NCBI GenBank assembly: GCA_943840615.1
Contig: CALSVI010000006.1
Coordinates: forward strand, 82,375-146,374
DNA length: 64,000 nucleotides
From: an uncultured Luminiphilus sp.
GTDB lineage: Bacteria; Pseudomonadota; Gammaproteobacteria; Pseudomonadales; Halieaceae
Direction of reading: 5' to 3'
Shown: positions 21,300-30,211 of the stretch, in pieces
Layout of the letters: each line of letters begins with the position of its first letter
How positions within the stretch are numbered: the first letter of the stretch is position 1
Notes under the pieces: model-generated
Database searches by the model: none
What the model saw: the letters and a program-made list of their open reading frames with translations, nothing else
Told to the model about the DNA's origin: nothing
Program-made: the position numbers and the translations under genes

Positions 21300-23744
21300 C
21301 TAGCAACGAATCTGGGCGTTCTCCGGATCGTACAGCGGCCGGAGAGACACCTCCGCTGCGACCCGTTCACAGGCCACCTCTACCTCATAACTTGCTGCGA
21401 GCACCGACTCGGCAGCCGAGCCCGGCTCGGCCGCTACGTAACCCAGTCCGACGGCCCCACCCAGCGTATGTCCGTAGGCGGCCGATGTAATATGACCCAC
21501 AATCTCACCGTCTCGCCAGATCGGCTCATTGTGATAGATCAGCGGCTCGGGATCCTTGAGTCGCAGCTGCACGAGGTGCCTCGACAGGCCTTGCTCCTGC
21601 TGGCCGATCAGGGCCTCGCGACCGATAAATCCGCCGGGTTTGTCAAACTTGACCACAAAGCCAAGCCCCGCTTCGAGTGGCGTATCTTCGTCGGTAATGT
21701 CATGGCTCCAGTGGCGATAGGCCTTTTCCAAACGAAGCGAATTCAAGGCGTGATAACCGGCATGCACCAACTGATAAGACTCCCCCGCTGCCGCAATAAG
21801 ATCGTATAGATGCTGCATCAACTCGGTGGGGATATAGAGCTCCCAGCCCAGCTCACCGACAAACGTAATGCGCGATGCTCTGACATGGCCAAAGCCCATC
21901 TCGATCTCGCGGCTGGTGGCAAACGGAAAGCCGGCATGGCTCAAGTCGGCGGGGGTCAGTGACTGCAGCAGGTCCCGAGCTCGGGGCCCCATGATCGATA
22001 TCACGCCCATTCCCGAGGTCACGTTAGTCAGCACACAGTGAGCATCGTCTGAAATGTGCCGCTTGAGCCAATAAAAATCGCGCACCTCGGTTTCGGCGCC
22101 ACCCACTATCATGAAAGCGGTCTCTGTGAGTCGCGTGACCGTCAGGTCTGCCTCGATGCCACCCCGCTCATTGAGCCACTGGGTATAGATCACTCGCCCG
22201 GGAGACACATCCACGTTGTTGGTGCACATTCGGTTAAGCACGCGCACAGCATCGCGCCCCTCGAGCCGAAACTTGGCGAACGAAGATTGATCGAACAGCG
22301 CAACACCCTCGCGCACCGCCCGGTGCTCGTTGGCCGAATGCTCGAACCAGTTCTGTCTGCCGTAGCTGTATTCGTAGACGGGTGGCACGCCTTCTGGCGC
22401 ATACCAGTTAGGACGCTCCCAGCCAAAGGCCTCGCCGTGGCAGGCACCCACCGCAGCCAAACGGTCGTGAATGGCAGATTTGCGTACTCCCCGCCCGGTC
22501 TCATATTGTCGAAACGGGTAATGCGTTGCATAAAGCAGGCCCAGGCTTTCACTCACCCGCGACTGCAAATACTGCCGGTTGCCCTGAAAGGGCATGTTGC
22601 GGCGCACGTCCACCTCCCACAGATCCATGGGTGGCCGCCCATCGCGAATCCACTCCGCGGTCACCTTCCCCACGCCGCCCGCTGACTGCAAGCCAATCGA
22701 ATTGAGCCCTGCTGCCACGAAGCAGTTTTTGAGCTCGGGCGCCTCGCCGAGGTGGTAGCGCACATCGGGGGTAAAACTTTCGGGACCGCAAAAAAATTTC
22801 TGAATACCCGCGTTCTCCAGCGCGGGAAGTCGCTTCATGGCATCGTGCAGCACGGGCTCAAAGTGATCAAAATCGCCGGCAATTTCATCAAAACAGAAGT
22901 CTTCTGAAATGCCCTGCATGCCCCAGGGCTTGGCAGACGGCTCGAACGCGCCGACCAACAGCTTACCGGCGTCGTATTTGTAGTAAGTGCAGGCATCGTA
23001 ATCGCGCAGCACCGGCAATTCGGGGTTCAGGCCTTCGACCGACTCGAACAACACGTAGTAATGCTCGCAGGCATGTAGCGGCAGGTTGACGCCGACAGAA
23101 GCCGCCAGATCCCGGGACCACATGCCGCCACAAATCACCACATACCGAGATTGAATCTCGCCATCGGCAGTCCGCACCCCGGTGACGCGATCGCCGTCGC
23201 GAAGAATCGCTTCTACTTTCGTATCCGTAAAGATGCGCGCGCCGCGGTTCCTGGCACCCTTTGCCAGCGCCTGAGTGATATCCACCGCGTTGGCATAGCC
23301 ATCCGAGGGAATGTGGATCCCGCCATGGAGATCCTCTGTTTGAATCAGCGGATACCGCTCGGCAATCTGGGGTACCGACAACACGTTCACTTCGAGGCCA
23401 AAAACTTTTGCCATCGACGCGCTGCGCTTGAGCTCTTCGAAGCGCTCTGCCGTCGCGGCGATCGAGATCGAGCCGCACTGACGGTACCCCGTCGCCTGAC
23501 CCGTCTCGGCCTCGAGTCCGCGATACAGCTCACTGGTGTAGCGCGCCAGCTGAGTCATATTGATCGAGGTTCGCAATTGGCCCACTAACCCCGCCGCATG
23601 CCAGGTCGTGCCGCTGGTCAGCTCCTTACGCTCAAGGAGCACAACATCCTGAATGCCCGCCTCGGCCAGATGGTAGGCCACCGATACCCCGATAACGCCG
23701 CCACCCACCACAACGACTTCACAGCGATCTGGTAACGCCGCCAC
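21300..23744 (-). CDS. FAD-dependent dimethylglycine/sarcosine dehydrogenase-like protein (DAO + GcvT)
   Basis: 814 aa. The N-terminal half is a D-amino-acid-oxidase-type flavoprotein domain with GGGVIGVSVAYHLAEAG and SGTTWHAAGLVG, the His being the likely covalent FAD site in this family. The C-terminal half (from about residue 430) is a GcvT/aminomethyltransferase domain that hands the demethylated carbon to H4folate as methylene-H4F (MGVISIMGPRARDLL, FVGELGWELYIP, LNSLRLEKAYRHW). GTG start 23742-23744 shares one base with the TAG stop of the upstream paralogue (TAGTG), so the pair is coupled. Probable role: oxidative N-demethylation of a methylated amine; the exact substrate cannot be read from sequence. 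Confidence 0.88.
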   Translation of the reverse strand: MAALPDRCEVVVVGGGVIGVSVAYHLAEAGIQDVVLLERKELTSGTTWHAAGLVGQLRTSINMTQLARYTSELYRGLEAETGQATGYRQCGSISIAATAERFEELKRSASMAKVFGLEVNVLSVPQIAERYPLIQTEDLHGGIHIPSDGYANAVDITQALAKGARNRGARIFTDTKVEAILRDGDRVTGVRTADGEIQSRYVVICGGMWSRDLAASVGVNLPLHACEHYYVLFESVEGLNPELPVLRDYDACTYYKYDAGKLLVGAFEPSAKPWGMQGISEDFCFDEIAGDFDHFEPVLHDAMKRLPALENAGIQKFFCGPESFTPDVRYHLGEAPELKNCFVAAGLNSIGLQSAGGVGKVTAEWIRDGRPPMDLWEVDVRRNMPFQGNRQYLQSRVSESLGLLYATHYPFRQYETGRGVRKSAIHDRLAAVGACHGEAFGWERPNWYAPEGVPPVYEYSYGRQNWFEHSANEHRAVREGVALFDQSSFAKFRLEGRDAVRVLNRMCTNNVDVSPGRVIYTQWLNERGGIEADLTVTRLTETAFMIVGGAETEVRDFYWLKRHISDDAHCVLTNVTSGMGVISIMGPRARDLLQSLTPADLSHAGFPFATSREIEMGFGHVRASRITFVGELGWELYIPTELMQHLYDLIAAAGESYQLVHAGYHALNSLRLEKAYRHWSHDITDEDTPLEAGLGFVVKFDKPGGFIGREALIGQQEQGLSRHLVQLRLKDPEPLIYHNEPIWRDGEIVGHITSAAYGHTLGGAVGLGYVAAEPGSAAESVLAASYEVEVACERVAAEVSLRPLYDPENAQIRC

Positions 23745-26167
23745 TAGCTGGCCAACCGCTCATTGGCTGGATCATAGATTGGCTCTGCGAGTACCGTCGC
23801 CTGACACCGTGCGTCCAGCAAACCAATATCGATTACCGAGCCCGGTACAGACTGCTCCGGCGGGACATAACCAAAGCCGAGACTTTTTTCGACCGCATAA
23901 CCGTAGCCGCCGGAAGTGGTCACACCGATACAGGCATCGTTGAGAAAAATCGGCTCCCCGCCTCGCACATCGGCATCCTCTGCATCGACCTCGAAGTACA
24001 CCAGGCGCAGCGGCCCCGCCTCCCCGGTTTCGGTTGCCGTTTTACCGACGAAGTCCTCCTTGGCGCTGCCAAAGAAGCGGGCCATGTCGGCCTCAAGCAT
24101 CGTGACCTCATTAGTGAGCTCGGCACCCCAGCCACGGTACGCTTTTTCCATACGCAGGCTGTTCAAGGCATACAGACCAAAGTCGGCAATACCGTATGCT
24201 TCGCCGGCGGCCCAGAGGGCCGTATACAGCGCAGGCAGGTCTGCCAGGGCAGGGTGAAGCTCCCACCCCAGTTCGCCCACATAGTTGATGCGCAGTGCCA
24301 ATGTGCTGATCCCCGCAATGTCGATCTCCTGCGCGCTGCGCCAGGGAAAATCTGCGCTCTCCAACGAGGCATCCGTCAGACTGCCCAGCACGTCGCGTGC
24401 TCGTGGCCCCGCCAAGACAATAACCCCGCGTGCTTCGGTCACGTTGTGAATCTCGACCTGCTCACCGGCGTGCACCTGTTGTAACAAGTGATCCAGATCC
24501 CTGAGTTCCGCACTGGCGGCGGAGAGTAAGTAAAAGTGACGACTCGAGCGTCGCGTGACGGTCGCCTCACCGAGGATGCGACCGTTTTTAGATAGAAAAT
24601 GCGCCAGCGCGATACCGCCGTCGCGACGCGGCATCCGGTTGGCGAGCACGCGGTTCAAAAATGCTTCGGCGTCGGCTCCGGTCACGTCGTATTTTGCAAA
24701 GCCCGTGAGGTCGATTACCCCCACCCGCTCGCGCACCGCTTGGCATTCATCACGCACCACCTCAAACACGTTGTTTCGTCGGTAACTGTGCTCCTCTTCA
24801 CGACCATCAAGAGAAAACCATTTAGGTCGTTCCCAACCAAACGTTTGCGTAAAGACCGCGCCCTTCTCCTTTAGCGTGTGATGCAGTGAGCTCAAACGGC
24901 AATCGCGCGCGGCCGGGAACTCCTCCCCCGGAAGGGGCGTCGCGTAGGTCAGACCATAATCCTGAAATCCCTTGGCGCGCATGTAATCGCGGCCGGCATA
25001 GTCTCCGAACCGCCGCGGGTCAAAGCCGGTCATATTAATCTCGGCATCCCCGTGAAGCATCCATTGGGCCAGGTACTTGCCGCAGCCAGCTCCCTGAGCG
25101 ATGCCAAAAGAAGAGCCACAACAGAGCCAGAAGTTATCGACTCCCGCTACCGGCCCGAGCAGAGGCGGTCCGTCGGCGGAGTGCGGAATAGCACCATTAA
25201 CAATGCGTTTGATGCCCGCCTCCAGCATCGGCGGCATGCAGTTCATGGCGCGCTCCAACCAGGGCATCAAACGGTCGAGGTCATCCGGGAAGAGTTCGCT
25301 GTCCGAGGACCACGGCGGCAGCCCGTCGGGGCCCCAGGCCTCCGTAAGGCCAGCCGACTCATAAATACCGATCAACCCTGACTTCTGCTCCTGTCGAATG
25401 TAGGCCGACGCATAGGGGTCGCGCATCACTGGAAATTCTTCATCCCGGTCGATAAATTCCTGAATCGCGCCGGTTACGATGTAGTGATGTTCCATATTGC
25501 AAATGGGCAGATCGGTACCAACCATCTGGGACACCTGTCGAGCGAAGCTACCGGCGGCATTGACCACAATCTCGCAGGTGACTTTTCCCAGCTCGGTATC
25601 CACTTCCCATTCCCCTGACGGCATCCGGTTGATGTCGATCACGCGGTTGTGGCGCACAATCTTCACGCCCTGATCGGTCGCGCCGCGCGCCATCGCATTG
25701 GTCAGGCCGGAGGGATCAGCGTGCCCGTCGTCCAGCGTCCACGCACCGGCGATCACGCCGTCAATATCGTAGAAAGGATTCAGTTCCTTGATCTTGGCCG
25801 GATCAATGATTTCCATCCGAAAGCCTACATTGTCGGCAATGCCTTTCATGGAATGAAACCAATCCAAGTCAGCTTGCTGACGCGCGATGCGGATGCCTCC
25901 CGAGGCATGCCAGCTGACGTACTGGCCGGTTTTCTCTTCGAGCGTGGGATAAAGCCGATTACCGTAGTCGTGAATCTTGGCGAGGTTATAGTCGCTCACC
26001 AGACTCGGACACTGGCCGGCTGCGTGCCAGGTCGAGCCCGAGGTCAGCTCGCCCTTCTCGATCAGCATCACATTGGTCTCGCCCTCCTCGGCAAGATGAT
26101 AGGCCAGCGCCACCCCCATGATGCCGCCCCCGACAATCACGATACGCGCCTGAGAATCGATAGACAT
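23744..26167 (-). CDS. FAD-dependent dimethylglycine/sarcosine dehydrogenase-like protein (DAO + GcvT)
   Basis: 807-aa paralogue of the next gene with the same two-domain plan: FAD-binding GGGIMGVALAYHLAEEG, SGSTWHAAGQCPSL, NWLCC-like glycine-rich cap region at about 345-365, then GcvT domain with ARGVIVLAGPRARDVLGSL, NYVGELGWELHPAL and ALNSLRMEKAYRGWGAEL. It is expected to release methylene-H4folate from an N-methyl group. It heads a two-gene minus-strand operon divergent from the MttB/MttC operon at 26563, with a 395-bp shared control region carrying copies of the CAAAAGCG element. Having two full-length paralogues in tandem suggests successive demethylation steps or two substrates. Confidence 0.88.
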   Translation of the reverse strand: MSIDSQARIVIVGGGIMGVALAYHLAEEGETNVMLIEKGELTSGSTWHAAGQCPSLVSDYNLAKIHDYGNRLYPTLEEKTGQYVSWHASGGIRIARQQADLDWFHSMKGIADNVGFRMEIIDPAKIKELNPFYDIDGVIAGAWTLDDGHADPSGLTNAMARGATDQGVKIVRHNRVIDINRMPSGEWEVDTELGKVTCEIVVNAAGSFARQVSQMVGTDLPICNMEHHYIVTGAIQEFIDRDEEFPVMRDPYASAYIRQEQKSGLIGIYESAGLTEAWGPDGLPPWSSDSELFPDDLDRLMPWLERAMNCMPPMLEAGIKRIVNGAIPHSADGPPLLGPVAGVDNFWLCCGSSFGIAQGAGCGKYLAQWMLHGDAEINMTGFDPRRFGDYAGRDYMRAKGFQDYGLTYATPLPGEEFPAARDCRLSSLHHTLKEKGAVFTQTFGWERPKWFSLDGREEEHSYRRNNVFEVVRDECQAVRERVGVIDLTGFAKYDVTGADAEAFLNRVLANRMPRRDGGIALAHFLSKNGRILGEATVTRRSSRHFYLLSAASAELRDLDHLLQQVHAGEQVEIHNVTEARGVIVLAGPRARDVLGSLTDASLESADFPWRSAQEIDIAGISTLALRINYVGELGWELHPALADLPALYTALWAAGEAYGIADFGLYALNSLRMEKAYRGWGAELTNEVTMLEADMARFFGSAKEDFVGKTATETGEAGPLRLVYFEVDAEDADVRGGEPIFLNDACIGVTTSGGYGYAVEKSLGFGYVPPEQSVPGSVIDIGLLDARCQATVLAEPIYDPANERLAS

Positions 26168-26208
26168 ACCACACCCCCGTTCTTATGCTCGGGAGCCTAA
26201 CCCTCCTC

Positions 26209-26222
26209 GTGAAAAAGCGTCA
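26209..26222 (+). promoter_or_regulatory. Copy of the AAAAGCG element, near the FAD/GcvT operon start
   Basis: GTGAAAAAGCGTCA, 42-55 bp upstream of ATG 26167. It matches the core of the elements at 26309-26322 and 60299-60312 except for G in place of C before the A run. Confidence 0.35.
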
Positions 26223-26305
26223 ATCTATTTGCGTAGACGTGTCCGCGTCGGCAAAATCCTGCCCGGCCAACTGATCCTCGCGAGGCACCCAAATTTGTCA
26301 GTTTT

Positions 26306-26330
26306 TAATGTCGCTTTTGGTCTTCTGCGT
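26306..26330 (-). promoter_or_regulatory. Shared regulatory element between divergent demethylase operons
   Basis: On the minus strand 26319-26306 reads CAAAAGCGACATTA, an exact 14-mer also found upstream of the GlxA-type regulator gene (57434-57447). Extended to GACCAAAAGCGACA it matches GACCAAAAGCGTCA at 60299-60312 with one difference. TTCTGCG follows on the plus strand at 26323-26329. The surrounding 26301-26330 also aligns with 60234-60266. Confidence 0.55.
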
Positions 26331-26476
26331 GTCGGTTTAGTTCAAGCCTTAAAGCGCCAACCGCTCCACAGTAGCGGCCATGTGTAGAGGTGGCTCAGCG
26401 GCAAAAAAAGTACCGTTTTACTGGCTTTGGCGGTAACATAAACGGACGCTTTCGAGGGTCGTCTTGGCCCGGCATA

Positions 26477-26545
26477 GTCGAGTGGTAAAGCCCTGTAGGG
26501 CGACTCGATCAGACCGGAAAAAAGGCAAGAGGTGAGAAACGCCTC
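26477..26545 (+). other. Structured leader upstream of the second MttB gene
   Basis: The plus-strand transcript would form a nested stem (CGAGT 26479-26483 with ACTCG 26503-26507, enclosing GCCCT-GT-AGGGC 26490-26501) and a second hairpin (GAGGTG 26529-26534 / CGCCTC 26540-26545). I could not match it to a cobalamin, glycine, SAM or SAH riboswitch consensus, so no class is assigned. The ribosome site of the gene (GGAAG, 26551-26555) lies just downstream. Confidence 0.3.
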
Positions 26546-26562
26546 GTAATGGAAGTAGCGCG

Positions 26563-28104
26563 ATGAGTGAACGTGCGAGCAGGCGAAAAGGCGGGGGTCG
26601 GGCCGGACGACGTGAGGCTCGGGGATCGTCTGCCGCGGAGGCTGCTCCATTCATCGAGCGCAAGATCCCCTACGTCGAAATTCTTAGCGAAGAAAATCTC
26701 CAACTGATTGAGCACAATGCCGAGAGGTTACTGTCCGAAATCGGCATTGATTTTCTCGATGACCCTGAAGTGCTGGATCTGTTTCGCGAGGCGGGCGCTG
26801 ACGTCGATGGCACACGCGTGCGCTTCCCTGCTGGCCTGTGTCGCAGCATCATTCAGGCGTCGGCACCCAGTGAATACATACAACATGCTCGTAACCCCGC
26901 GCGCAGCGTCACCATCGGCGGCAAGCGCACGGTGCTGGTTCCCGCCTATGGCCCACCCTTTGTGCACGACCTCGACAAGGGTCGACGTTATGCGACCATC
27001 GAGGACTTCCAAAATTTCGTAAAGCTCGCGTACATGGCGCCCGGCTTGCACCACTCCGGCGGTACCGTTTGCGAGCCCGTTGACCTGCCGGTCAACAAGC
27101 GCCACTACGACATGGTTTACAGCCACTTTAAGTACAGTGACAAGCCTCTGATGGGCTCGGTCACCCACTGGCGCCGGGCTCAGGATTCTGTCGACATGGC
27201 AAAAATCGTCTTCGGTGACGAATTTGTCGACCAGAACTGCGTGCTCACCAGTCTGATCAACGTGAATTCCCCGCTTGTCTTCGATGGCACCATGCTGGGC
27301 TCACTCAAAATCTACGCGCGGAACAATCAGGCCACGGTCGTGTCACCCTTTATTCTCGCTGGCGCCATGTCGCCGGTTACCGTCACCGGCACGGTCACGC
27401 AGATTCTGGCCGAGGCCATGGCCGGTATTGCCCTGACGCAGCTGATTCGCCCCGGGTGCCCCGTGATCTTCGGCACGTTTGCGGCCGCTGTGTCCATGGC
27501 AACCGGCGCACCGACCTTCGGCACGCCCGAGCCCAGCATGGTGATCTACGCTGCGGGCGCGCTGGCGCGTCGACTGGGAGTGCCCTTCCGTAGTGGCGGA
27601 GGTCTTTGTGGCTCTAAACTGCCCGACGCACAAGCCGCCTACGAGGCCGCCAATACCCTTCAGACCTCGGCGCTCGCGGGGGTCAATTTCATGCTCCACA
27701 CCGCGGGCTGGCTAGAGGGCGGACTGGCGATGGGCTATGAAAAGTTTGTGATGGATTGCGATCAGGCCTCTATGATCTCGGTGCTGCTGCAGGGAGTCGA
27801 TGTCTCCGAAAACGCACAGGCTATGTCAGCATTCGAAGAAGTCGGCCCAGGAAAGCACTTCCTTGGCTCCGAACACACCCTCGCCAACTTCGAGACGGCG
27901 TTTTATCGCTCCACCGTCGCTGACAACAACAGCTACGAGCAATGGTCAGCAGAAGGCAGCCTCGACACTGCCCAGCGCGCCAACGGGATATGGAAAAAAA
28001 TGCTGTCGGACTATCAGGCACCAGATCTGGATCCGGCTATTGACGAAGCACTTCAGGCGTTCATGACGAAACAAAAAGCGTCATTTGCCGATCGGGACTA
28101 CTGA
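26563..28104 (+). CDS. MttB-family corrinoid-dependent amine methyltransferase, non-pyrrolysine
   Basis: 513-aa TMA/betaine methyltransferase-superfamily protein, first gene of a 14-gene operon. After a basic tail (about 1-30) it shows EILSEENLQLIEHNAERLLSE, GIDFLDDPEVLDLFREAGA, TIGGKRTVLVPAYGPPFVHD, AGAMSPVTVTGTVTQILAE, MATGAPTFGTPEPSMV and near the end GPGKHFLGSEHTLANFETAFY. No in-frame TAG, so not a pyrrolysine enzyme; that fits betaine-type rather than TMA-type members. Its corrinoid partner follows 14 bp downstream. It is clearly distinct from the MttB protein at 19713. Predicted reaction: methyl transfer from a quaternary amine to Co(I)-corrinoid in the cytoplasm. Substrate unproven; the downstream epimerase suggests a proline- or hydroxyproline-betaine-like compound. 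Confidence 0.88.
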   Translation: MSERASRRKGGGRAGRREARGSSAAEAAPFIERKIPYVEILSEENLQLIEHNAERLLSEIGIDFLDDPEVLDLFREAGADVDGTRVRFPAGLCRSIIQASAPSEYIQHARNPARSVTIGGKRTVLVPAYGPPFVHDLDKGRRYATIEDFQNFVKLAYMAPGLHHSGGTVCEPVDLPVNKRHYDMVYSHFKYSDKPLMGSVTHWRRAQDSVDMAKIVFGDEFVDQNCVLTSLINVNSPLVFDGTMLGSLKIYARNNQATVVSPFILAGAMSPVTVTGTVTQILAEAMAGIALTQLIRPGCPVIFGTFAAAVSMATGAPTFGTPEPSMVIYAAGALARRLGVPFRSGGGLCGSKLPDAQAAYEAANTLQTSALAGVNFMLHTAGWLEGGLAMGYEKFVMDCDQASMISVLLQGVDVSENAQAMSAFEEVGPGKHFLGSEHTLANFETAFYRSTVADNNSYEQWSAEGSLDTAQRANGIWKKMLSDYQAPDLDPAIDEALQAFMTKQKASFADRDY

Positions 28105-28118
28105 GAGGAGACCCCGCC

Positions 28119-28820
28119 ATGTCAGACGAAGACGACGATATCATCCTGTCGGAACTCTCGGACGACGACCTCGTCGAGCAGATGCACGATGACCTCTACG
28201 ATGGTCTCACCGAAGAGATCGTAGAGGGCACCCAAATCCTGCTGGGTCGCGGTTGGTCTGCCGAAACGGTGCTGGGTAAGGCATTGGTCGATGGCATGAC
28301 GATTGTGGGCATCGATTTTCGCGATGGCATCCTGTTTGTGCCCGAGGTACTGCTGGCGGCCAATGCGATGAAGGGCGGTATGGGCATTCTGCGTCCGCTG
28401 CTGGCTGAAACCGGTGCCAAGCCGGTTGGCACCATGGTCATTGGTACCGTCAAGGGCGACATCCATGACATTGGCAAGAACCTGGTCGCAATGATGCTTG
28501 AAGGTGCGGGCTTTGACGTCTATGACATCGGAATCAACAACGCCGTCGAGGATTACCTCGCTGCACTGGAAGAACATAAACCCGACATCTTGGGGATGTC
28601 TGCACTATTAACCACTACCATGCCCTATATGAAGGTGGTCATCGATACCCTGGTAGAGAAGGGTTTACGGGACGATTACATTGTCTTGGTGGGCGGCGCG
28701 CCGCTTAATGAAGAGTTTGGGCAGGCCGTTGGTGCGGATGCCTATTGCCGCGACGCCGCCGAAGCAGCCAGCACCGCTGCACAGCTCGTCGGACAGCGCC
28801 GGCTGGCGCAGAGCGCCTGA
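28119..28820 (+). CDS. Corrinoid (B12-binding) methyl-carrier protein, MttC-like
   Basis: 233 aa: an acidic N-terminus, a four-helix cap domain (about 15-100, with FVPEVLLAANAMKGGM) and a cobalamin-binding Rossmann domain with the signature GDIHDIG, where His116 would be the lower axial cobalt ligand, then MSALLTTTMPYMK and VLVGGAPLNEEF. It would shuttle the methyl between the MttB protein and the pterin methyltransferase at 31233. The start has GAGAGGAG upstream. Confidence 0.92.
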   Translation: MSDEDDDIILSELSDDDLVEQMHDDLYDGLTEEIVEGTQILLGRGWSAETVLGKALVDGMTIVGIDFRDGILFVPEVLLAANAMKGGMGILRPLLAETGAKPVGTMVIGTVKGDIHDIGKNLVAMMLEGAGFDVYDIGINNAVEDYLAALEEHKPDILGMSALLTTTMPYMKVVIDTLVEKGLRDDYIVLVGGAPLNEEFGQAVGADAYCRDAAEAASTAAQLVGQRRLAQSA

Positions 28821-28831
28821 ACTTCCAGGCG

Positions 28832-29461
28832 ATGCCAGCCCCCATTCTGGTCATCGCCTGCGGTGCGCTTGCCCGGGAAATTGGCGCGCTGAAAAAAGCC
28901 AATGGCTGGAGCCATCTGGATCTTCAGTGCCTCGATGCCGCGCTTCACAACCGCCCCGATGACATCCCGGGCAGAGTGGAAGCGCTGCTGGAACGCTACG
29001 CTGAACACTACGAGCATCGATTTGTGGCCTATGCCGATTGTGGAACGGGAGGAAGGCTCGATGCCGTGCTGCAACGCTGGAATGTCGGGCGGCTGCCGGG
29101 TGCTCACTGCTATGAATTTTTTGCCTCTTCTGAGGTTTTTCACGCGCTGGCCGAAGCAGAACCGGGTACGTTTTACCTGACCGACTTTCTGGTGCGGCAT
29201 TTTGATCGACTGGTGATCGAGGATCTGAAGCTGAACACTCACCCCGAGCTACGCGAAACGCTCTTCGCCCACTACACTCGGGTGGTCTACCTTGCGCAGA
29301 CCCAAGACAGCGAGCTGCTTGAATGGGCGCAGCGCGCTGCCGATCAGCTGGCCTTACCGTTAGAGGTTGTGGTGACCGGTATGGGTGACCTGCAGACCGC
29401 AATGGCGGCTGAGATCATACGCTGGCAAGAGAATCCGGGAGGCACCCATGCAACGCATTGA
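28832..29461 (+). CDS. DUF1638 domain protein
   Basis: 209 aa from ATG 28832, 11 bp after the corrinoid-protein gene. Blocks ILVIACGALAREI, LDLQCLDAALHNRP, FVAYADCGTGGRLD and FYLTDFLVRHFDRLV are characteristic of DUF1638, a family of unknown function often encoded beside corrinoid methyltransferase genes. Conserved Cys and His residues (C10, C26-type, C72-type) could bind metal. A role in corrinoid handling or maturation is inferred from context only. Its end overlaps the next gene by 14 bp. Confidence 0.8.
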   Translation: MPAPILVIACGALAREIGALKKANGWSHLDLQCLDAALHNRPDDIPGRVEALLERYAEHYEHRFVAYADCGTGGRLDAVLQRWNVGRLPGAHCYEFFASSEVFHALAEAEPGTFYLTDFLVRHFDRLVIEDLKLNTHPELRETLFAHYTRVVYLAQTQDSELLEWAQRAADQLALPLEVVVTGMGDLQTAMAAEIIRWQENPGGTHATH

Positions 29462-29756
29462 TATTTTATGGCGCGACATCCCCTCTCAGGTGCTGATCAA
29501 GCGCGGCCGTGAGCGCGGCAAGTACATGCTTAGCGCCCGATTTCAGGAAGCCATAGATCGCGCCGCCATGCGTGCCGACAAAGGGGGTAGCGACGCCTAT
29601 CTGGAGGAATGGCGCCGAGTCACCAACAGCATTGAAGCAGAGGGCGCCCTCGAAGACATCGCACAGCGCTTGGGCAAAGAGATCGAAGCCCAAATGTCGG
29701 ATGAACAGCTTGCGCTATTGGTTAAGCAAAAGGGCTTCGCCGAGGTCAGCTCATGA
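29448..29756 (+). CDS. Small 'virulence factor' family protein linked to methyltransferase operons
   Basis: 102 aa from ATG 29448 (GGGAGG upstream), inside the end of the DUF1638 gene. It begins MQRIDILWRDIPSQVLIKRG and continues ARFQEAIDRAAMRA and AYLEEWRR, matching from memory a small Pfam family labelled only 'virulence factor'. That name has no functional meaning here. It overlaps the next gene by ATGA. Basic first third, helical remainder, no cysteine. Function unknown. Confidence 0.7.
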   Translation: MQRIDILWRDIPSQVLIKRGRERGKYMLSARFQEAIDRAAMRADKGGSDAYLEEWRRVTNSIEAEGALEDIAQRLGKEIEAQMSDEQLALLVKQKGFAEVSS

Positions 29757-30211
29757 AGTCGGTTCGCTTGTGGTCTATTCGCCACGCCGGGTGGCTGAAA
29801 AAGGGCTATGGCGTGCTCGAAGGCTTGCTGGCGCTGCTCAATCCACTGCTAAAACTGATTGGCCACGATCGCCTCGACAAGCCCTTTGCCGCCGTTGAAA
29901 GTGTCGTAAAAGGTTTTTTGTTCGACTCGCAATCCTGCGGACAGTGCACGCTGGGCGAAACCGGAATGGCCTGCCCCATGAACTGTCCGAAAACACTGCG
30001 CAACGGGCCCTGTGGTGGCGTGCGCCAAAACGGTGGCTGCGAGATCAAACCGGAAATGACGTGTGTCTGGGTAAACGCCTGGGAGGGTAGCCAGCAAATC
30101 GGTACGCCTGAAGAGACCATCAGAGTGATTCAGCCCCCCGTGGACAATCGATTGAAAGGCCGCAGCGCCTGGCTTCGCGCGCTGAGGCTGCGCGCCGGCG
30201 AGTCGTTATGA
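29753..30211 (+). CDS. Methylenetetrahydrofolate reductase C-terminal-type zinc/Fe-S protein
   Basis: 152 aa carrying the cysteine-rich MTHFR_C domain: C62-GQC65, MAC74PMNC78, NGPC87GG, GGC96 and TC104. In acetogens and related organisms this domain is a separate subunit or fusion that links MetF to an electron partner through an Fe-S cluster. Here it overlaps the MetF-like gene by ATGA (30208-30211), so the two are very likely one complex. Two amphipathic or hydrophobic helices (about 12-55) precede the cysteines and could contact membrane or partner. Its presence suggests the reductase runs in the methyl-oxidising direction. Confidence 0.82.
   Translation: MKSVRLWSIRHAGWLKKGYGVLEGLLALLNPLLKLIGHDRLDKPFAAVESVVKGFLFDSQSCGQCTLGETGMACPMNCPKTLRNGPCGGVRQNGGCEIKPEMTCVWVNAWEGSQQIGTPEETIRVIQPPVDNRLKGRSAWLRALRLRAGESL

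Noticed and set aside
26341..26560. Cobalamin, SAM, SAH or glycine riboswitch before the MttB operon
   Set aside because: Stems are present, but none of the conserved boxes of these classes could be found by eye.
19713..28104. Pyrrolysine (amber readthrough) in the MttB proteins
   Set aside because: Both MttB-family genes are full length without an in-frame TAG, and no Pyl biosynthesis genes are visible.
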